Source of the DNA: Mycobacterium kansasii ATCC 12478
Lineage (GTDB): Bacteria > Actinomycetota > Actinomycetes > Mycobacteriales > Mycobacteriaceae
Direction: 5' to 3'
Assembly (NCBI RefSeq): GCF_000157895.3
Contig: NC_022663.1
Span: 2,914,001 to 2,978,000, forward strand
Length of the DNA stretch: 64,000 nt
Below the pieces are notes generated by a model. That model made no database searches. It saw only the letters and a list, made by a program, of their open reading frames with translations, and was not told where the DNA came from. The position numbers and the translations under genes were made by a program. Positions 43,361 to 52,245 of this stretch are shown piece after piece (the stretch's first letter is position 1; each line of letters opens with the position of its first letter).

Positions 43361-45190
43361 ATGAACTTTTCGGTGCTGCCACCGGAGGTCAATTCGGCGC
43401 GCATGTTCGCCGGCGCGGGTTCGGGCCCGACGCTGACCGCAGCAGCGGCCTGGGGCCGGCTTGCCGACGAATTAGCCACAGCGGCAAGCTCGTTCAACTC
43501 GGCCACCGCCACCCTGGCCGGTCAATCCTGGCTCGGCCGCGCAGCAACGGCCATGGCCGCCGGGGCCGCCCCGTACACAAGCTGGCTCACCCTGGCCGCG
43601 GCCCACGCTCAGCGCGCGGCCGAGCAGGCGCGCGAAGCGGTCGCCGGCTACGAAGCCGCGCGCGCAGCCACCGTGCATCCGGTGCTGGTCGCGACTAACC
43701 GCGGCCAGCTGGTGTCGCTGGCGCTGTCCAACCTGTTCGGGCAGAACACCCCCGCGATCGCGGCCGCCGAAGCCAACTACGAGCAGATGTGGGCCCAGGA
43801 TGTCACGGCCATGTCGGGCTATCACGCACAGGTTTCCGCGGCGGCCGCGCAGCTGGCCCACCAGGCGCTGCCGCAGATCAACTTCGGCATCGGCAACCTC
43901 GGCAACCTCAACATCGGCAACGGCAACATCGGCAACGGCAACGCCGGCAGCGGCAACACCGGCAATGCCAACGGAGGCAGCGGCAACACCGGTGACGGCA
44001 ACCTCGGCAGCGGCAACGTCGGCAACACCAACCTGGGCAGCGGAAACGGAAGCGTGCTTCTGGGAATCAAGTCCAGTTTCAACGTGGGCGGCGGGAACCT
44101 CGGCGATTTCAACGTCGGCTTCGGAAACGCCGGGCCGTCGAGCACCGCAGGCAACGGCAATGTCGGCAACGGGAACCTCGGCAGCCACAACCTCGGCAGC
44201 GGCAACACGGGCAACGACAACGTCGGCTCGGGCAACAACGGCAACGCCAATGTGGGCTACGGCAATACCGGCGAGGCCAACTGGGGACTGGGCAATAGCG
44301 GCAGCAACAACGTCGGCTTCGGCAACACCGGAAACGGGAACATCGGCATCGGGCTCACCGGCAGCAACCAGATCGGTATCGGCGGCCTGAATTCCGGCAG
44401 CGGCAACATCGGATTCGGCAATTCCGGCAGCAACAACGTCGGCTTCTTCAACTCGGGCAGCGGCAATTTCGGTATCGGCAACTCGGGTGACACCAGCACC
44501 GGGCTCGCCAACTCGGGCCTCCTCGACACCGGTATCGGGAACTCCGGCTTCAGGAACACCGGTATCGGAAACTCGGGCGCCGGCCCGCTTGCCGGGTCCA
44601 ACACCGGCTTCGGAAACACCGGGGAACACAACACGGGATTCGCCAACGCCGGCGACTTCAACGCGGGCTCGTTCAACGGCGGCAATCACAGCACGGGCAG
44701 CTTCAATTCCGGTTTCCTCAACACGGGATGCTTCAACTCCGGCAACGTCAATACGGGTTACGCCAACGCGGGGGGCCAGAACACCGGCCTGTTCAACTCC
44801 GGCGGCTACAACACCGGTGTGGGCAGTACGGTCGACCAGCCGGTGCTGAACTCAGGTTTCGGCAACAGCGGAATCGGCAACTCGGGCTTCTTCAACACCG
44901 GCGCCGACAGCTCGGGCATCGGGAATTCGCCGGTCACCTTCAACACTGGCTTCTTCAACTGGGGCGACCGGAATACCGGCCTGTGGAATTCGGGCTTCGG
45001 CAACACGGGCTTGTTCAACTCAGGTTCGGCCGGGGTGAACTCGGGCATGTTCAACTCGGGCAGCGGCGGGTTCAACTCGGGTTTCTTCAATTCCGGTGCC
45101 GCCGGCGGCAACTCGGGGCTGAACAATTCGGGCGGCACCAGCTCGGGTGGCTTCAACAGCGACCCGGGAACGTCGGGCTTCTTCCGCTGA
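43361..45190 (+). CDS. PPE-MPTR family protein, copy 1
   Basis: The 609-residue protein has an N-terminal PPE domain of about 175 residues (MNFSVLPPEVNSARMFAGAG, with AGQSWLG) and a long C-terminal array of NxGxGNxG pentapeptide-type repeats, the MPTR class. The array changes from GNxGxGN to FNxGxxNxG units in the second half. PPE proteins of this class are substrates of ESX-5 type VII secretion. A GGAAAGGG ribosome site precedes the ATG. No PE partner gene is adjacent. Confidence 0.94.
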   Translation: MNFSVLPPEVNSARMFAGAGSGPTLTAAAAWGRLADELATAASSFNSATATLAGQSWLGRAATAMAAGAAPYTSWLTLAAAHAQRAAEQAREAVAGYEAARAATVHPVLVATNRGQLVSLALSNLFGQNTPAIAAAEANYEQMWAQDVTAMSGYHAQVSAAAAQLAHQALPQINFGIGNLGNLNIGNGNIGNGNAGSGNTGNANGGSGNTGDGNLGSGNVGNTNLGSGNGSVLLGIKSSFNVGGGNLGDFNVGFGNAGPSSTAGNGNVGNGNLGSHNLGSGNTGNDNVGSGNNGNANVGYGNTGEANWGLGNSGSNNVGFGNTGNGNIGIGLTGSNQIGIGGLNSGSGNIGFGNSGSNNVGFFNSGSGNFGIGNSGDTSTGLANSGLLDTGIGNSGFRNTGIGNSGAGPLAGSNTGFGNTGEHNTGFANAGDFNAGSFNGGNHSTGSFNSGFLNTGCFNSGNVNTGYANAGGQNTGLFNSGGYNTGVGSTVDQPVLNSGFGNSGIGNSGFFNTGADSSGIGNSPVTFNTGFFNWGDRNTGLWNSGFGNTGLFNSGSAGVNSGMFNSGSGGFNSGFFNSGAAGGNSGLNNSGGTSSGGFNSDPGTSGFFR

Positions 45191-45218
45191 CGGATCCTGC
45201 CGGAAAGGGGTCTTGGGG

Positions 45219-47021
45219 ATGAACTTTTCGATGTTGCCCCCGGAACTCAATTCGGCGCGGATCTTTGCCGGTGCGGGGACGGCTCCGATGCTGAGCGCAG
45301 CGGCGGCCTGGGACCGGCTGGCCAATGAATTGTCCGCAGCGGCAAGCTCATTCGGATCAGTAACCGCCGAACTGGCCGGTCAATCCTGGCACGGCCCTGC
45401 GGCCGCGGCGATGGCCGCGGCGGCAACGCCGTACACGGCCTGGCTCACTACGGCCGCGACGGCGGCAGCGGAGGCGGCCGGTCGAGGCCGGATTGCCGCC
45501 GCCGGCTATGAAGCCGCACGGGCGGCAACCGTCCATCCGATGCTGGTCGCTGCCAACCGCAGCCGGCTGGTGTCGCTGGTGTGGTCCAACGTGTTCGGGC
45601 AAAACGCGCCGGCGATCGCGGCCATCGAAGCCTGCTACGAGCAGATGTGGGCTCAGGATGCGGCAGCGATGTCGGGCTATCACGCGCTGGCTTCGGCCGT
45701 AGCCGCGCAGTTGCCACAGATCAACCTCGGCCTCGGCAACATCGGCTCGCTCAACATGGGCAGCGGCAACACGGGTGACTTCAACCTGGGCAGCGGCAAT
45801 ATCGGCAACACCAACCTCGGCAGCGGCAACTTCGGCAACACCAACCTGGGCAGCGGCAACTTCGGCAACTCCAACCTCGGCAGCGGCAACGGCAACTTCC
45901 TCGACGCCGTGCAGGCCAACTTCAACGTGGGTAGCGGGAACAACGGCAGTTACAACGTCGGGTTCGGCAATTCGGGCGCGGGAAGCAGCGCGGGTAACGC
46001 CAACGTCGGCAACGGAAACCTGGGCAGTCAGAACTTCGGCAACGGCAACAACGGCAGCCAAAACGTGGGGTCCGGCAACAACGGCAACGTCAACACCGGC
46101 TACGGCAACACCGGCGACCGCAACTGGGGACTGGGCAACAGCGGCAACAACAACATCGGCTTCGGCAACACCGGCAACGGGAACATCGGCATCGGGCTCA
46201 CCGGCGACGACCAGCGCGGCATCAACCTTACCGGCTGGCTGAATTCGGGCAGTGGCAACATCGGGTTGTTCAACTCGGGCACCGGCAACATCGGGTTCTT
46301 CAACTCCGGCAGCGGAAACGTCGGCATCGCCAACTCCGGGCTCAGCAACTACGGCATCGCGAATTCGGGCCAGGTCGACACGGGGCTGTGGAACTCCGGA
46401 GACACCAACACCGGCATCGCGAACTCGGGTTCCGGCGCATTCGGCGGGGTCAACACCGGTTTCGGAAACGGCGGCTACCACAACACCGGCTTCGCGAACG
46501 GGGGCTCCTTCAACGCCGGCAGCTTCAACTCCGGCAACCACAACACCGGCGGCTTCAACTCGGGCTTCATCAACACCGGCTACTTCAATTCGGGCCCGTT
46601 GAACACGGGCCTGGCCAACTCCGGCGGCATCAACACCGGCCTGTTCAACGCGGGCGAGCTGAACACCGGGCTGGGCAGCTCGGCGGACCAGCCCGGGCCC
46701 AGCTCGGGCTTCGGCAATTCGGGCGCCGGCAGCTCGGGGTTCTTCAACGACGGCGTAAACAGCTCCGGCATAGGCAATGTCAGCGGCCTGGGCCTGGACT
46801 CCGGCTTCTGGAATCGCGGTGGCGGCGGCCGTGCCACCGGGTTCTTCAACGCGGGCGCGGGCTTTGGTGTCACCGGCTTCTTCAACTCGGGCAGCGGCGC
46901 GTTGAGCTCCGGTTTTTTCAATTCCGGTGACACCGGCAGCAACTCGGGCTTGCATAACACCGGTGGCAACAGCTCGGGTGGCTTCAACACCGGCACCGGG
47001 CAGTCGGGTTTCTTCCGCTGA
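45219..47021 (+). CDS. PPE-MPTR family protein, copy 2
   Basis: The 600-residue protein starts MNFSMLPPELNSARIFAGAG and ends in the same GGFNTGTGQSGFFR tail as copy 3. The PPE domain (about 170 residues) is followed by MPTR repeats. The start at 45219 is set by the PPE consensus and the GGAAAGGG ribosome site; an upstream in-frame extension overlaps copy 1. It lies 28 bases after copy 1, so it is in the same transcript. Confidence 0.94.
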   Translation: MNFSMLPPELNSARIFAGAGTAPMLSAAAAWDRLANELSAAASSFGSVTAELAGQSWHGPAAAAMAAAATPYTAWLTTAATAAAEAAGRGRIAAAGYEAARAATVHPMLVAANRSRLVSLVWSNVFGQNAPAIAAIEACYEQMWAQDAAAMSGYHALASAVAAQLPQINLGLGNIGSLNMGSGNTGDFNLGSGNIGNTNLGSGNFGNTNLGSGNFGNSNLGSGNGNFLDAVQANFNVGSGNNGSYNVGFGNSGAGSSAGNANVGNGNLGSQNFGNGNNGSQNVGSGNNGNVNTGYGNTGDRNWGLGNSGNNNIGFGNTGNGNIGIGLTGDDQRGINLTGWLNSGSGNIGLFNSGTGNIGFFNSGSGNVGIANSGLSNYGIANSGQVDTGLWNSGDTNTGIANSGSGAFGGVNTGFGNGGYHNTGFANGGSFNAGSFNSGNHNTGGFNSGFINTGYFNSGPLNTGLANSGGINTGLFNAGELNTGLGSSADQPGPSSGFGNSGAGSSGFFNDGVNSSGIGNVSGLGLDSGFWNRGGGGRATGFFNAGAGFGVTGFFNSGSGALSSGFFNSGDTGSNSGLHNTGGNSSGGFNTGTGQSGFFR

Positions 47022-47048
47022 CGGTGCGGGCGGAAGGGAACACGGACA

Positions 47049-48662
47049 ATGAGTTTCTCGATGTTGGCGCCGGAGGTCAATTCGGCACGGATCTTCGCCG
47101 GTGCGGGGACTGGCCCGATGCTGGCCGCAGCGGCGGCCTGGGACCGGCTGGCCAGTGAATTAGACACGGCGGCACGCTCTTTCGGCTCCGTTATCGGCAC
47201 GTTGGCCGGTCAATCCTGGCTCGGATCAGCAGCAGCAGCCATGTCCGCGGCCGCCGTGCCGTACGCAGATTGGCTCAGCGCGTCGGCGGCTCACGCCCAG
47301 CGGGCAGCCGAACAAGCCCTAGCGACGGCCGCCGGCTACGAAGCCGCCCGGTCTGCGTCGGTACCCCCAACGCTGGTGGCTGCCAACCGAACCCGACTGG
47401 TGTCGCTGGTGCTTACCAACCTGTTCGGGCAACACGCCCCGGCTATCGCGGCCACCGAAGCCCACTACGAGCGGATGTGGGCTCAGGATGTCGCGGCCAT
47501 GGCCGACTACCGTGCCGGGGCGGCGGCCGTCGCCGCGCAGTTGGGCATCGGCAACATCGGCAGCCACAATCTCGGCAGCGGCAACATCGGCAACCACAAT
47601 CTCGGCAGCGGCAACATCGGCAACGCAAACGTGGGCAGCGGCAACACCGGCAACGCCAACCTTGGCAGCGGCAACTTCGGCAACGCAAACGTGGGCAGCG
47701 GGAACGGAAACCACGTCCTGGGGGTTAGTTCGAACTTCAACGTGGGCAGCGGCAACTTCGGCGACCACAACGTGGGTTTTGGAAACGCCGGGCTTGCAGG
47801 TGCCGGCGGCAACGGCAACGTCGGCAACGGGCTCACCGGCACCAACCAGATCGGTGTCGGCGGGCTGAACTCGGGCGCCGGCAACGTCGGCTTCGGCAAC
47901 TCCGGCAGCGGCAACGTCGGCTTCTTCAATTCGGGCAGCGGCAACTTCGGGATCGCCAATTCCGGTGACACCAACACCGGGCTCTTCAACTCCGGCCAGC
48001 TCGGAACCGGCATCAGCAATTCGGGAGAAAGAAACACCGGGATCGGCAACTCGAGCGTCGGCGCCGGGGTCAACACCGGCTTCGGCAACACCGGACAACA
48101 CAACACGGGATTTGCCAATGCGGGTGAGTTCAACGCGGGCAGCTTCAACTCCGGCAACCACAACACGGGTCACTTCAACTCGGGCGTGCTCAACACCGGC
48201 GACTTCAACGCCGGATTCATCAACACCGGCCTCGGCAACTCCGGTGACTCCAACACCGGCCTGTTCAACGCGGGCAGCTTCAACAGCGGCATCGGAAGTG
48301 CTGTCAACCAATCGGTGTCGAACTCGGGCTTCGGCAACACCGGGACCGGCAACTCGGGCTTCTTCAACTCGGGCACGGCCCAATCGGGAATCGGCAACTC
48401 CGGCACCAACTTCAACACGGGTTTCTTCAACTCGGGCGGGCTCAACTCCGGATTCGCCAACTTCGGCGGCAACAACACCGGGGCATTCAACTCGGGCAGC
48501 GGTTGGTCCAACTCGGGCCTGTTCAACTCCGGAGACGGCGGCCGGAACTCAGGCTGGGTGAATTCCGGTGACGGCGGCCAGAATTCGGGCCTGCATAACA
48601 CGGGAGACACCAGTTCGGGCGGCTTCAACACCGGGTCCGGGCAGTCGGGTTTCTTCCGCTGA
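47049..48662 (+). CDS. PPE-MPTR family protein, copy 3
   Basis: The 537-residue protein starts MSFSMLAPEVNSARIFAGAG. Its consensus PPE motif reads LAPE rather than LPPE. The MPTR region is shorter than in the other two copies and ends SGFFR. It lies 27 bases after copy 2 and shares high identity with it, so the three arose by tandem duplication. Export by ESX-5 is expected from the family. Confidence 0.94.
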   Translation: MSFSMLAPEVNSARIFAGAGTGPMLAAAAAWDRLASELDTAARSFGSVIGTLAGQSWLGSAAAAMSAAAVPYADWLSASAAHAQRAAEQALATAAGYEAARSASVPPTLVAANRTRLVSLVLTNLFGQHAPAIAATEAHYERMWAQDVAAMADYRAGAAAVAAQLGIGNIGSHNLGSGNIGNHNLGSGNIGNANVGSGNTGNANLGSGNFGNANVGSGNGNHVLGVSSNFNVGSGNFGDHNVGFGNAGLAGAGGNGNVGNGLTGTNQIGVGGLNSGAGNVGFGNSGSGNVGFFNSGSGNFGIANSGDTNTGLFNSGQLGTGISNSGERNTGIGNSSVGAGVNTGFGNTGQHNTGFANAGEFNAGSFNSGNHNTGHFNSGVLNTGDFNAGFINTGLGNSGDSNTGLFNAGSFNSGIGSAVNQSVSNSGFGNTGTGNSGFFNSGTAQSGIGNSGTNFNTGFFNSGGLNSGFANFGGNNTGAFNSGSGWSNSGLFNSGDGGRNSGWVNSGDGGQNSGLHNTGDTSSGGFNTGSGQSGFFR

Positions 48663-48767
48663 CGGGTCACGTCCAGGATCCAGGCCGCCAGCCCTGCCTG
48701 ATGCCCGCCAACGCCGCCGTCTGCAGCGGAGGTTTCACCCTCGCCCATTACCGGGTATGCGGGGACA

Positions 48768-48941
48768 ATGAGTGCAGAGGACAAGCTGAAGAACAAAATC
48801 GAGGACTTGGGTGGGCGCGCCAAAGAGGCGATCGGCAAGGCCACCGGCAACAAGGACACCAGGGAGGAAGGCCGGGTCGACCAGGCGAAGGCCAGCCTCA
48901 AAGATGCGGGCGAGAAGGTCAAGGACGCCTTCCGGAAATAG
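48768..48941 (+). CDS. CsbD-like stress protein (57 aa)
   Basis: This short frame encodes MSAEDKLKNKIEDLGGRAKEAIGKATGNKD and a similar second half, ending in KDAGEKVKDAFRK. The charged helical pattern with GRAKEAIGKATGN is the CsbD family, small general-stress proteins of unknown mechanism. In Bacillus csbD is under sigma-B. It sits between the PPE cluster and cut5. Confidence 0.88.
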   Translation: MSAEDKLKNKIEDLGGRAKEAIGKATGNKDTREEGRVDQAKASLKDAGEKVKDAFRK

Positions 48942-49006
48942 GCGGTCTTCGACCTGCGGGCCGTACGGGAAACCCAACGGAACCAAACGAAAAGAGAGGG
49001 ACCGCG

Positions 49007-49726
49007 ATGGGTCATCGCTGGCTAGCGGAAAAATTGGTCCGGGCGCGGCGGCTGGGAGTCGGCGCCGCCGCCGCGGTCGGCGCGTGTGCCGCGTTGAATC
49101 CGGCAGCCCAGCTCCCGGCAGCGTCTGCTGAGCCATGCCCCGACGTCGAGGTGTTGTTCGCCCGCGGCACCGGCGAACCGCCGGGCATCGGCAGCATCGG
49201 AGCGTCTTTCGTCGAGGCGCTGCGCCCGCAGATCGGTTCCAGGTCACTTGAGGTCTATGCGATCAACTATGCGGCCAGCACCGACTTTTCCAGCAGTGAT
49301 TTCCCGCTAACGGTCATCGACGGGGTTCGCGACGCCAGTGCGCACATCGAATCCATGGCGGCCAACTGTCCCGGCACCCGGGAGATCCTGGGCGGATACT
49401 CCCAGGGCGCGGCCGTGGCCGGCTACGTCACCTCCGCTGCCGTGCCGCCCGGCGTCCCCGCGGCCGCGGTGCCCGCGCCGATGCCGGCCGAGATCGCCAA
49501 TCACGTTGCCGCGGTTACTCTTTTCGGAACACCGTCGGATCAATTCCTGGCTCGGTACGGTGCTCCGCCGATCACCATCGGGCCGCTGTATCGGCCCAAG
49601 ACCATCGAGTTGTGCGCCAACGGCGACGCCGTTTGCGGCGGCGGCAACGATCCGGTGGCGCACGTCTCATATGCGATGAACGGCATGACAACTCAGGGCG
49701 CGGATTTCGCGGCGCGTCACCTCTAG
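49007..49726 (+). CDS. cut5: Cutinase-like secreted lipase/esterase, intact cut5
   Basis: The 239-residue protein has a signal peptide (hydrophobic residues about 16-38, cut near ASAEP) and a cutinase domain with the catalytic triad Ser132 (LGGYSQGAAV), Asp207 (CANGDAVC) and His219 (VAHVSY), plus four cysteines for two disulfides. Such enzymes hydrolyse lipid or polyester substrates outside the cell. Its place before the Rv3725 homologue marks it as cut5, which is split into two frames (Rv3724A/B) in M. tuberculosis but is whole here. A AAAGAGAGG ribosome site precedes the ATG. Confidence 0.92.
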   Translation: MGHRWLAEKLVRARRLGVGAAAAVGACAALNPAAQLPAASAEPCPDVEVLFARGTGEPPGIGSIGASFVEALRPQIGSRSLEVYAINYAASTDFSSSDFPLTVIDGVRDASAHIESMAANCPGTREILGGYSQGAAVAGYVTSAAVPPGVPAAAVPAPMPAEIANHVAAVTLFGTPSDQFLARYGAPPITIGPLYRPKTIELCANGDAVCGGGNDPVAHVSYAMNGMTTQGADFAARHL

Positions 49727-49783
49727 AAAAAACTAGGCCCGCCCCGGCCGCACGTCGGTCCGCCCAACGTGCAGAATCGCACC

Positions 49784-50761
49784 ATGCATGTTCTGGTAAC
49801 CGGAGGTACGGGGTTCGTCGGCGGCTGGACCGCCAAGGCCATTGCCGATGCCGGACATTCGGTCCGCTTCCTGGCCCGAAATCCGGCGAAGCTGCAGACA
49901 ACAGTCGCCAAATTGGGTGTCGACGTATCGGACTTCGTGGTCGCAGACATCAAGGACCGCGACTCGGTACGTGAGGCGCTGACCGGATGCGACGCCGTCG
50001 TACACAGTGCCGCGCTGGTTGCCACCGATCCGCGCCAGACCCCGCAGATGCTGAGCACCAACATGGAGGGCGCCCGCAACGTCCTCGGGCAGGCCGTCCA
50101 ACTGGGGCTGGATCCCATCGTGCACGTATCCAGTTTCACGGCGCTCTTTCATCCCGACTTGGAGACGCTGACCGCCGACCTGCCCGTCGTCGGTGGCACC
50201 GACGGCTACGGGACCTCCAAGGCGCAGGTCGAAATCTATGCGCGCGGCCTCCAGGACGCCGGCGCGCCGGTGAACATCACCTATCCGGGCATGGTTCTCG
50301 GGCCGCCCGTCGGGGACCAATTCGGTGAGGCCGGCGAAGGAGTCAAAGCGGCGCTGCAGATGCACACCATCCCCGGCCGGCGAGCGGCGTGGTTGGTGAT
50401 CGACGTCCGCGATGTGGCCGCGGTGCATGCCGCACTGCTGGAGCCGGGGCGTGGGCCCCGTCGCTACATGGTGGGCGGACACCGGATTCCGGTGGCGGAG
50501 TTGGCCGAGATGCTCGGCCAGGTAGCCGAGACTCCGATGGTGAGCGTCCCGGTTCCCGACACCGTGTTGCGCGTCGCGGGGACACTGCTGGACCTGGCCG
50601 GTCCGTACCTGCCGTTCGACAACCCGTTCACCGCCGCCGGGATGCAGTACTACACCCAGATGCCGGAGTCCGACGACTCACCCTCCGAGCACGAACTCGG
50701 CATCACCTATCGGGATCCGCGCACGACATTGGCCGATACGGTCGCCGCCCTGCGGGCCTGA
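49784..50761 (+). CDS. NAD-dependent epimerase/dehydratase family protein (Rv3725 homologue)
   Basis: The 325-residue protein is an extended short-chain dehydrogenase. The nucleotide motif is VLVTGGTGFVGGWTAKA (residues 3-19), and YGTSKAQVE supplies the Tyr-x-x-x-Lys active site. It resembles dihydroflavonol reductase-like enzymes; the substrate is unknown. The ATG at 49784 is set by the Rossmann motif. It follows cut5 as in M. tuberculosis. Confidence 0.9.
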   Translation: MHVLVTGGTGFVGGWTAKAIADAGHSVRFLARNPAKLQTTVAKLGVDVSDFVVADIKDRDSVREALTGCDAVVHSAALVATDPRQTPQMLSTNMEGARNVLGQAVQLGLDPIVHVSSFTALFHPDLETLTADLPVVGGTDGYGTSKAQVEIYARGLQDAGAPVNITYPGMVLGPPVGDQFGEAGEGVKAALQMHTIPGRRAAWLVIDVRDVAAVHAALLEPGRGPRRYMVGGHRIPVAELAEMLGQVAETPMVSVPVPDTVLRVAGTLLDLAGPYLPFDNPFTAAGMQYYTQMPESDDSPSEHELGITYRDPRTTLADTVAALRA

Positions 50762-50835
50762 GCCGGTGGCATCGATCACTCGAGCCTGCCGGCCGGTCCA
50801 CGACGCTGGCGGCGATCTCGACGCGAATCAACCTG

Positions 50836-50988
50836 TCAACCGCCAGGGGGCTCTGTGTCGTCCCCCTCCGGCGGCGGGGCGGGCGAATTCTTCAGCCACG
50901 TGCGTAGCCGGAGAAGTTCGTTGATCACGATGCCGAGGCCTACCAGCGCCAGCACCGTCACCACAATCGCGGTGGTCACGTACTCCAT
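50836..50988 (-). CDS. Small single-pass membrane protein (50 aa)
   Basis: On the minus strand a frame starts MEYVTTAIVVTVLALVGLGI, continues with a basic segment (NELLRLRTWLKN) and ends in a Pro/Glu-rich tail (APPPEGDDTEPPGG). One membrane helix spans about residues 6-25, followed by positive charges, so the tail should be cytoplasmic. The codons have the high third-position GC of real genes here. Function is unknown; no family was recognised. Confidence 0.55.
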   Translation of the reverse strand: MEYVTTAIVVTVLALVGLGIVINELLRLRTWLKNSPAPPPEGDDTEPPGG

Positions 50989-51111
50989 GGTGACAGGCGG
51001 ACCCCCGGCATGCGCGCGTCCCGTAGCCGAACAGCACCCGTAGCGGGATCACCCCGGCTAAGGTCGGCCACACAGGCGCCCACAACCAGCCCACGAACAA
51101 AGGGGTGCGCG

Positions 51112-51423
51112 GTGTCGATCAGCGGCCGATACCCACGTCTGCGGGAGAAACTCCGCCGGGCTGTTCTCGAGGCCCCGGCCGACACGGATCCGGCCCTTCG
51201 GCGGGCCGCCTACCACGGCGATGACCTGCCCGAGCCGTTGACGGCGTATATGGGCAAGCTGCGCCGGCATGCCTACCGCGTGCTGGACGGCGACATCGAG
51301 CGGATGCGCGGGGCAGGCTATTCCGAGGAGCAGATATTCGAGGTGACCATCGCCGCGTCGCTCGGCGCGGGTGACAGCCGCCTGCACGCGGGTATGTCCG
51401 CCCTCAACGAGGCGTTGCGGTGA
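51112..51423 (+). CDS. AhpD-like small protein without CxxC, carboxymuconolactone-decarboxylase type
   Basis: The 103-residue protein (GTG start, VSISGRYPRLREKLRR) has the helical pattern MRGAGYSEEQIFEVTIAASLGAGDSRLHAG typical of the AhpD/CMD fold, but lacks the CxxC thiol pair. Its stop overlaps the next start by 4 bases. It may be a helper subunit of the following CxxC-containing protein, as such pairs occur together in actinobacteria. Confidence 0.7.
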   Translation: MSISGRYPRLREKLRRAVLEAPADTDPALRRAAYHGDDLPEPLTAYMGKLRRHAYRVLDGDIERMRGAGYSEEQIFEVTIAASLGAGDSRLHAGMSALNEALR

Positions 51424-51998
51424 GGCTGCAGAGCGTCGCGCGTGGCCGGTTCGCCACCCGCCTGGCGTTCGCGGCGTTACGGGCCGCGACCGGCCGCGAC
51501 GTACCCGACATCATCAAGGTGCGCCATTACCGTCCGCGGTTCTTCGGCAAGCCGTTCTTCGCACTGGCTCAGGCGCTGCTGCGGGGCCCGTCGCCGTGGA
51601 CCGTCGGGGAGCGCGAGCTGTTCGCGGCCTTTGTCTCGGAGCAAAACCGTTGCCAATTCTGCGCCATCACCCACGAGGCGGTCGCTTCAGCTGTCCTCGA
51701 TCCCGCTACAACCGTTGCGGTGCTGAGGAATTGGCGTACCGCCGCGGTCGACGACCGGGTGCGGGCGACCCTGGGCCTGCTGGAAAAGCTAACCCGCACA
51801 CCCGATGAAGTCCGATCGTCGGATGTGCGCGCGGTCCTCGATGCCGGGGTAAGTCCCGAGGCCATCCGCGACGCGATCGAGATCTGCGCGTTGTTCAACA
51901 CGATCAATCGGGTGGCCGACGGTCTCGACTTCGCGCTACCGACAGCCTCCGGTCGTGTTTTCAACGCTCGCGTTCTGCTAAGGGTGGGCTACCGCTGA
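51420..51998 (+). CDS. AhpD/carboxymuconolactone-decarboxylase family peroxidase-like protein
   Basis: The 192-residue protein has the AhpD core with redox cysteines in SEQNRCQFCAITHEAV (CxxC followed by His), and the helical C-terminal partner strand EVRSSDVRAVLDAGVSPEAIRDAIE. Members use the CxxC pair to reduce peroxides with lipoylated or other partners. It is translationally coupled to the CxxC-free gene and lies in a redox-rich neighbourhood. Confidence 0.85.
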   Translation: MRLQSVARGRFATRLAFAALRAATGRDVPDIIKVRHYRPRFFGKPFFALAQALLRGPSPWTVGERELFAAFVSEQNRCQFCAITHEAVASAVLDPATTVAVLRNWRTAAVDDRVRATLGLLEKLTRTPDEVRSSDVRAVLDAGVSPEAIRDAIEICALFNTINRVADGLDFALPTASGRVFNARVLLRVGYR

Positions 51999-52245
51999 GC
52001 CAACTCGCTGTTCTTGCTTCACCGCTGCCACGGCAAGGCTGGCGAGTCTGCGCGAATACAGTTGGGGTGCAGGTGATTACCAACCGACCCGGGCGAGCCG
52101 CAAGCCGCGCGGTGACCGCGTGAGTGCGTGGCCGGTCCGCCGGGACCCATTGACGTCACCAAGGTTCGGCCGGGATCCCGCCAGCCCCCGTGCGGTCAGG
52201 ATCGCCGGCCGGGTGACATGATCGGCGGTGCATGAAGGAGGCGCG

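Noticed and set aside
47319..48383. Long minus-strand frames across the PPE-MPTR genes rich in Val, Ala, Gly and Glu
   Set aside because: They are antisense shadows of the NxGxGN repeats, present in all three copies for the same reason.
50828..51100. 90-residue minus-strand frame overlapping the small membrane gene
   Set aside because: Its composition is Arg/His/Gly rich with no domain, while the overlapping 50-residue frame has a clear membrane span and codon pattern.
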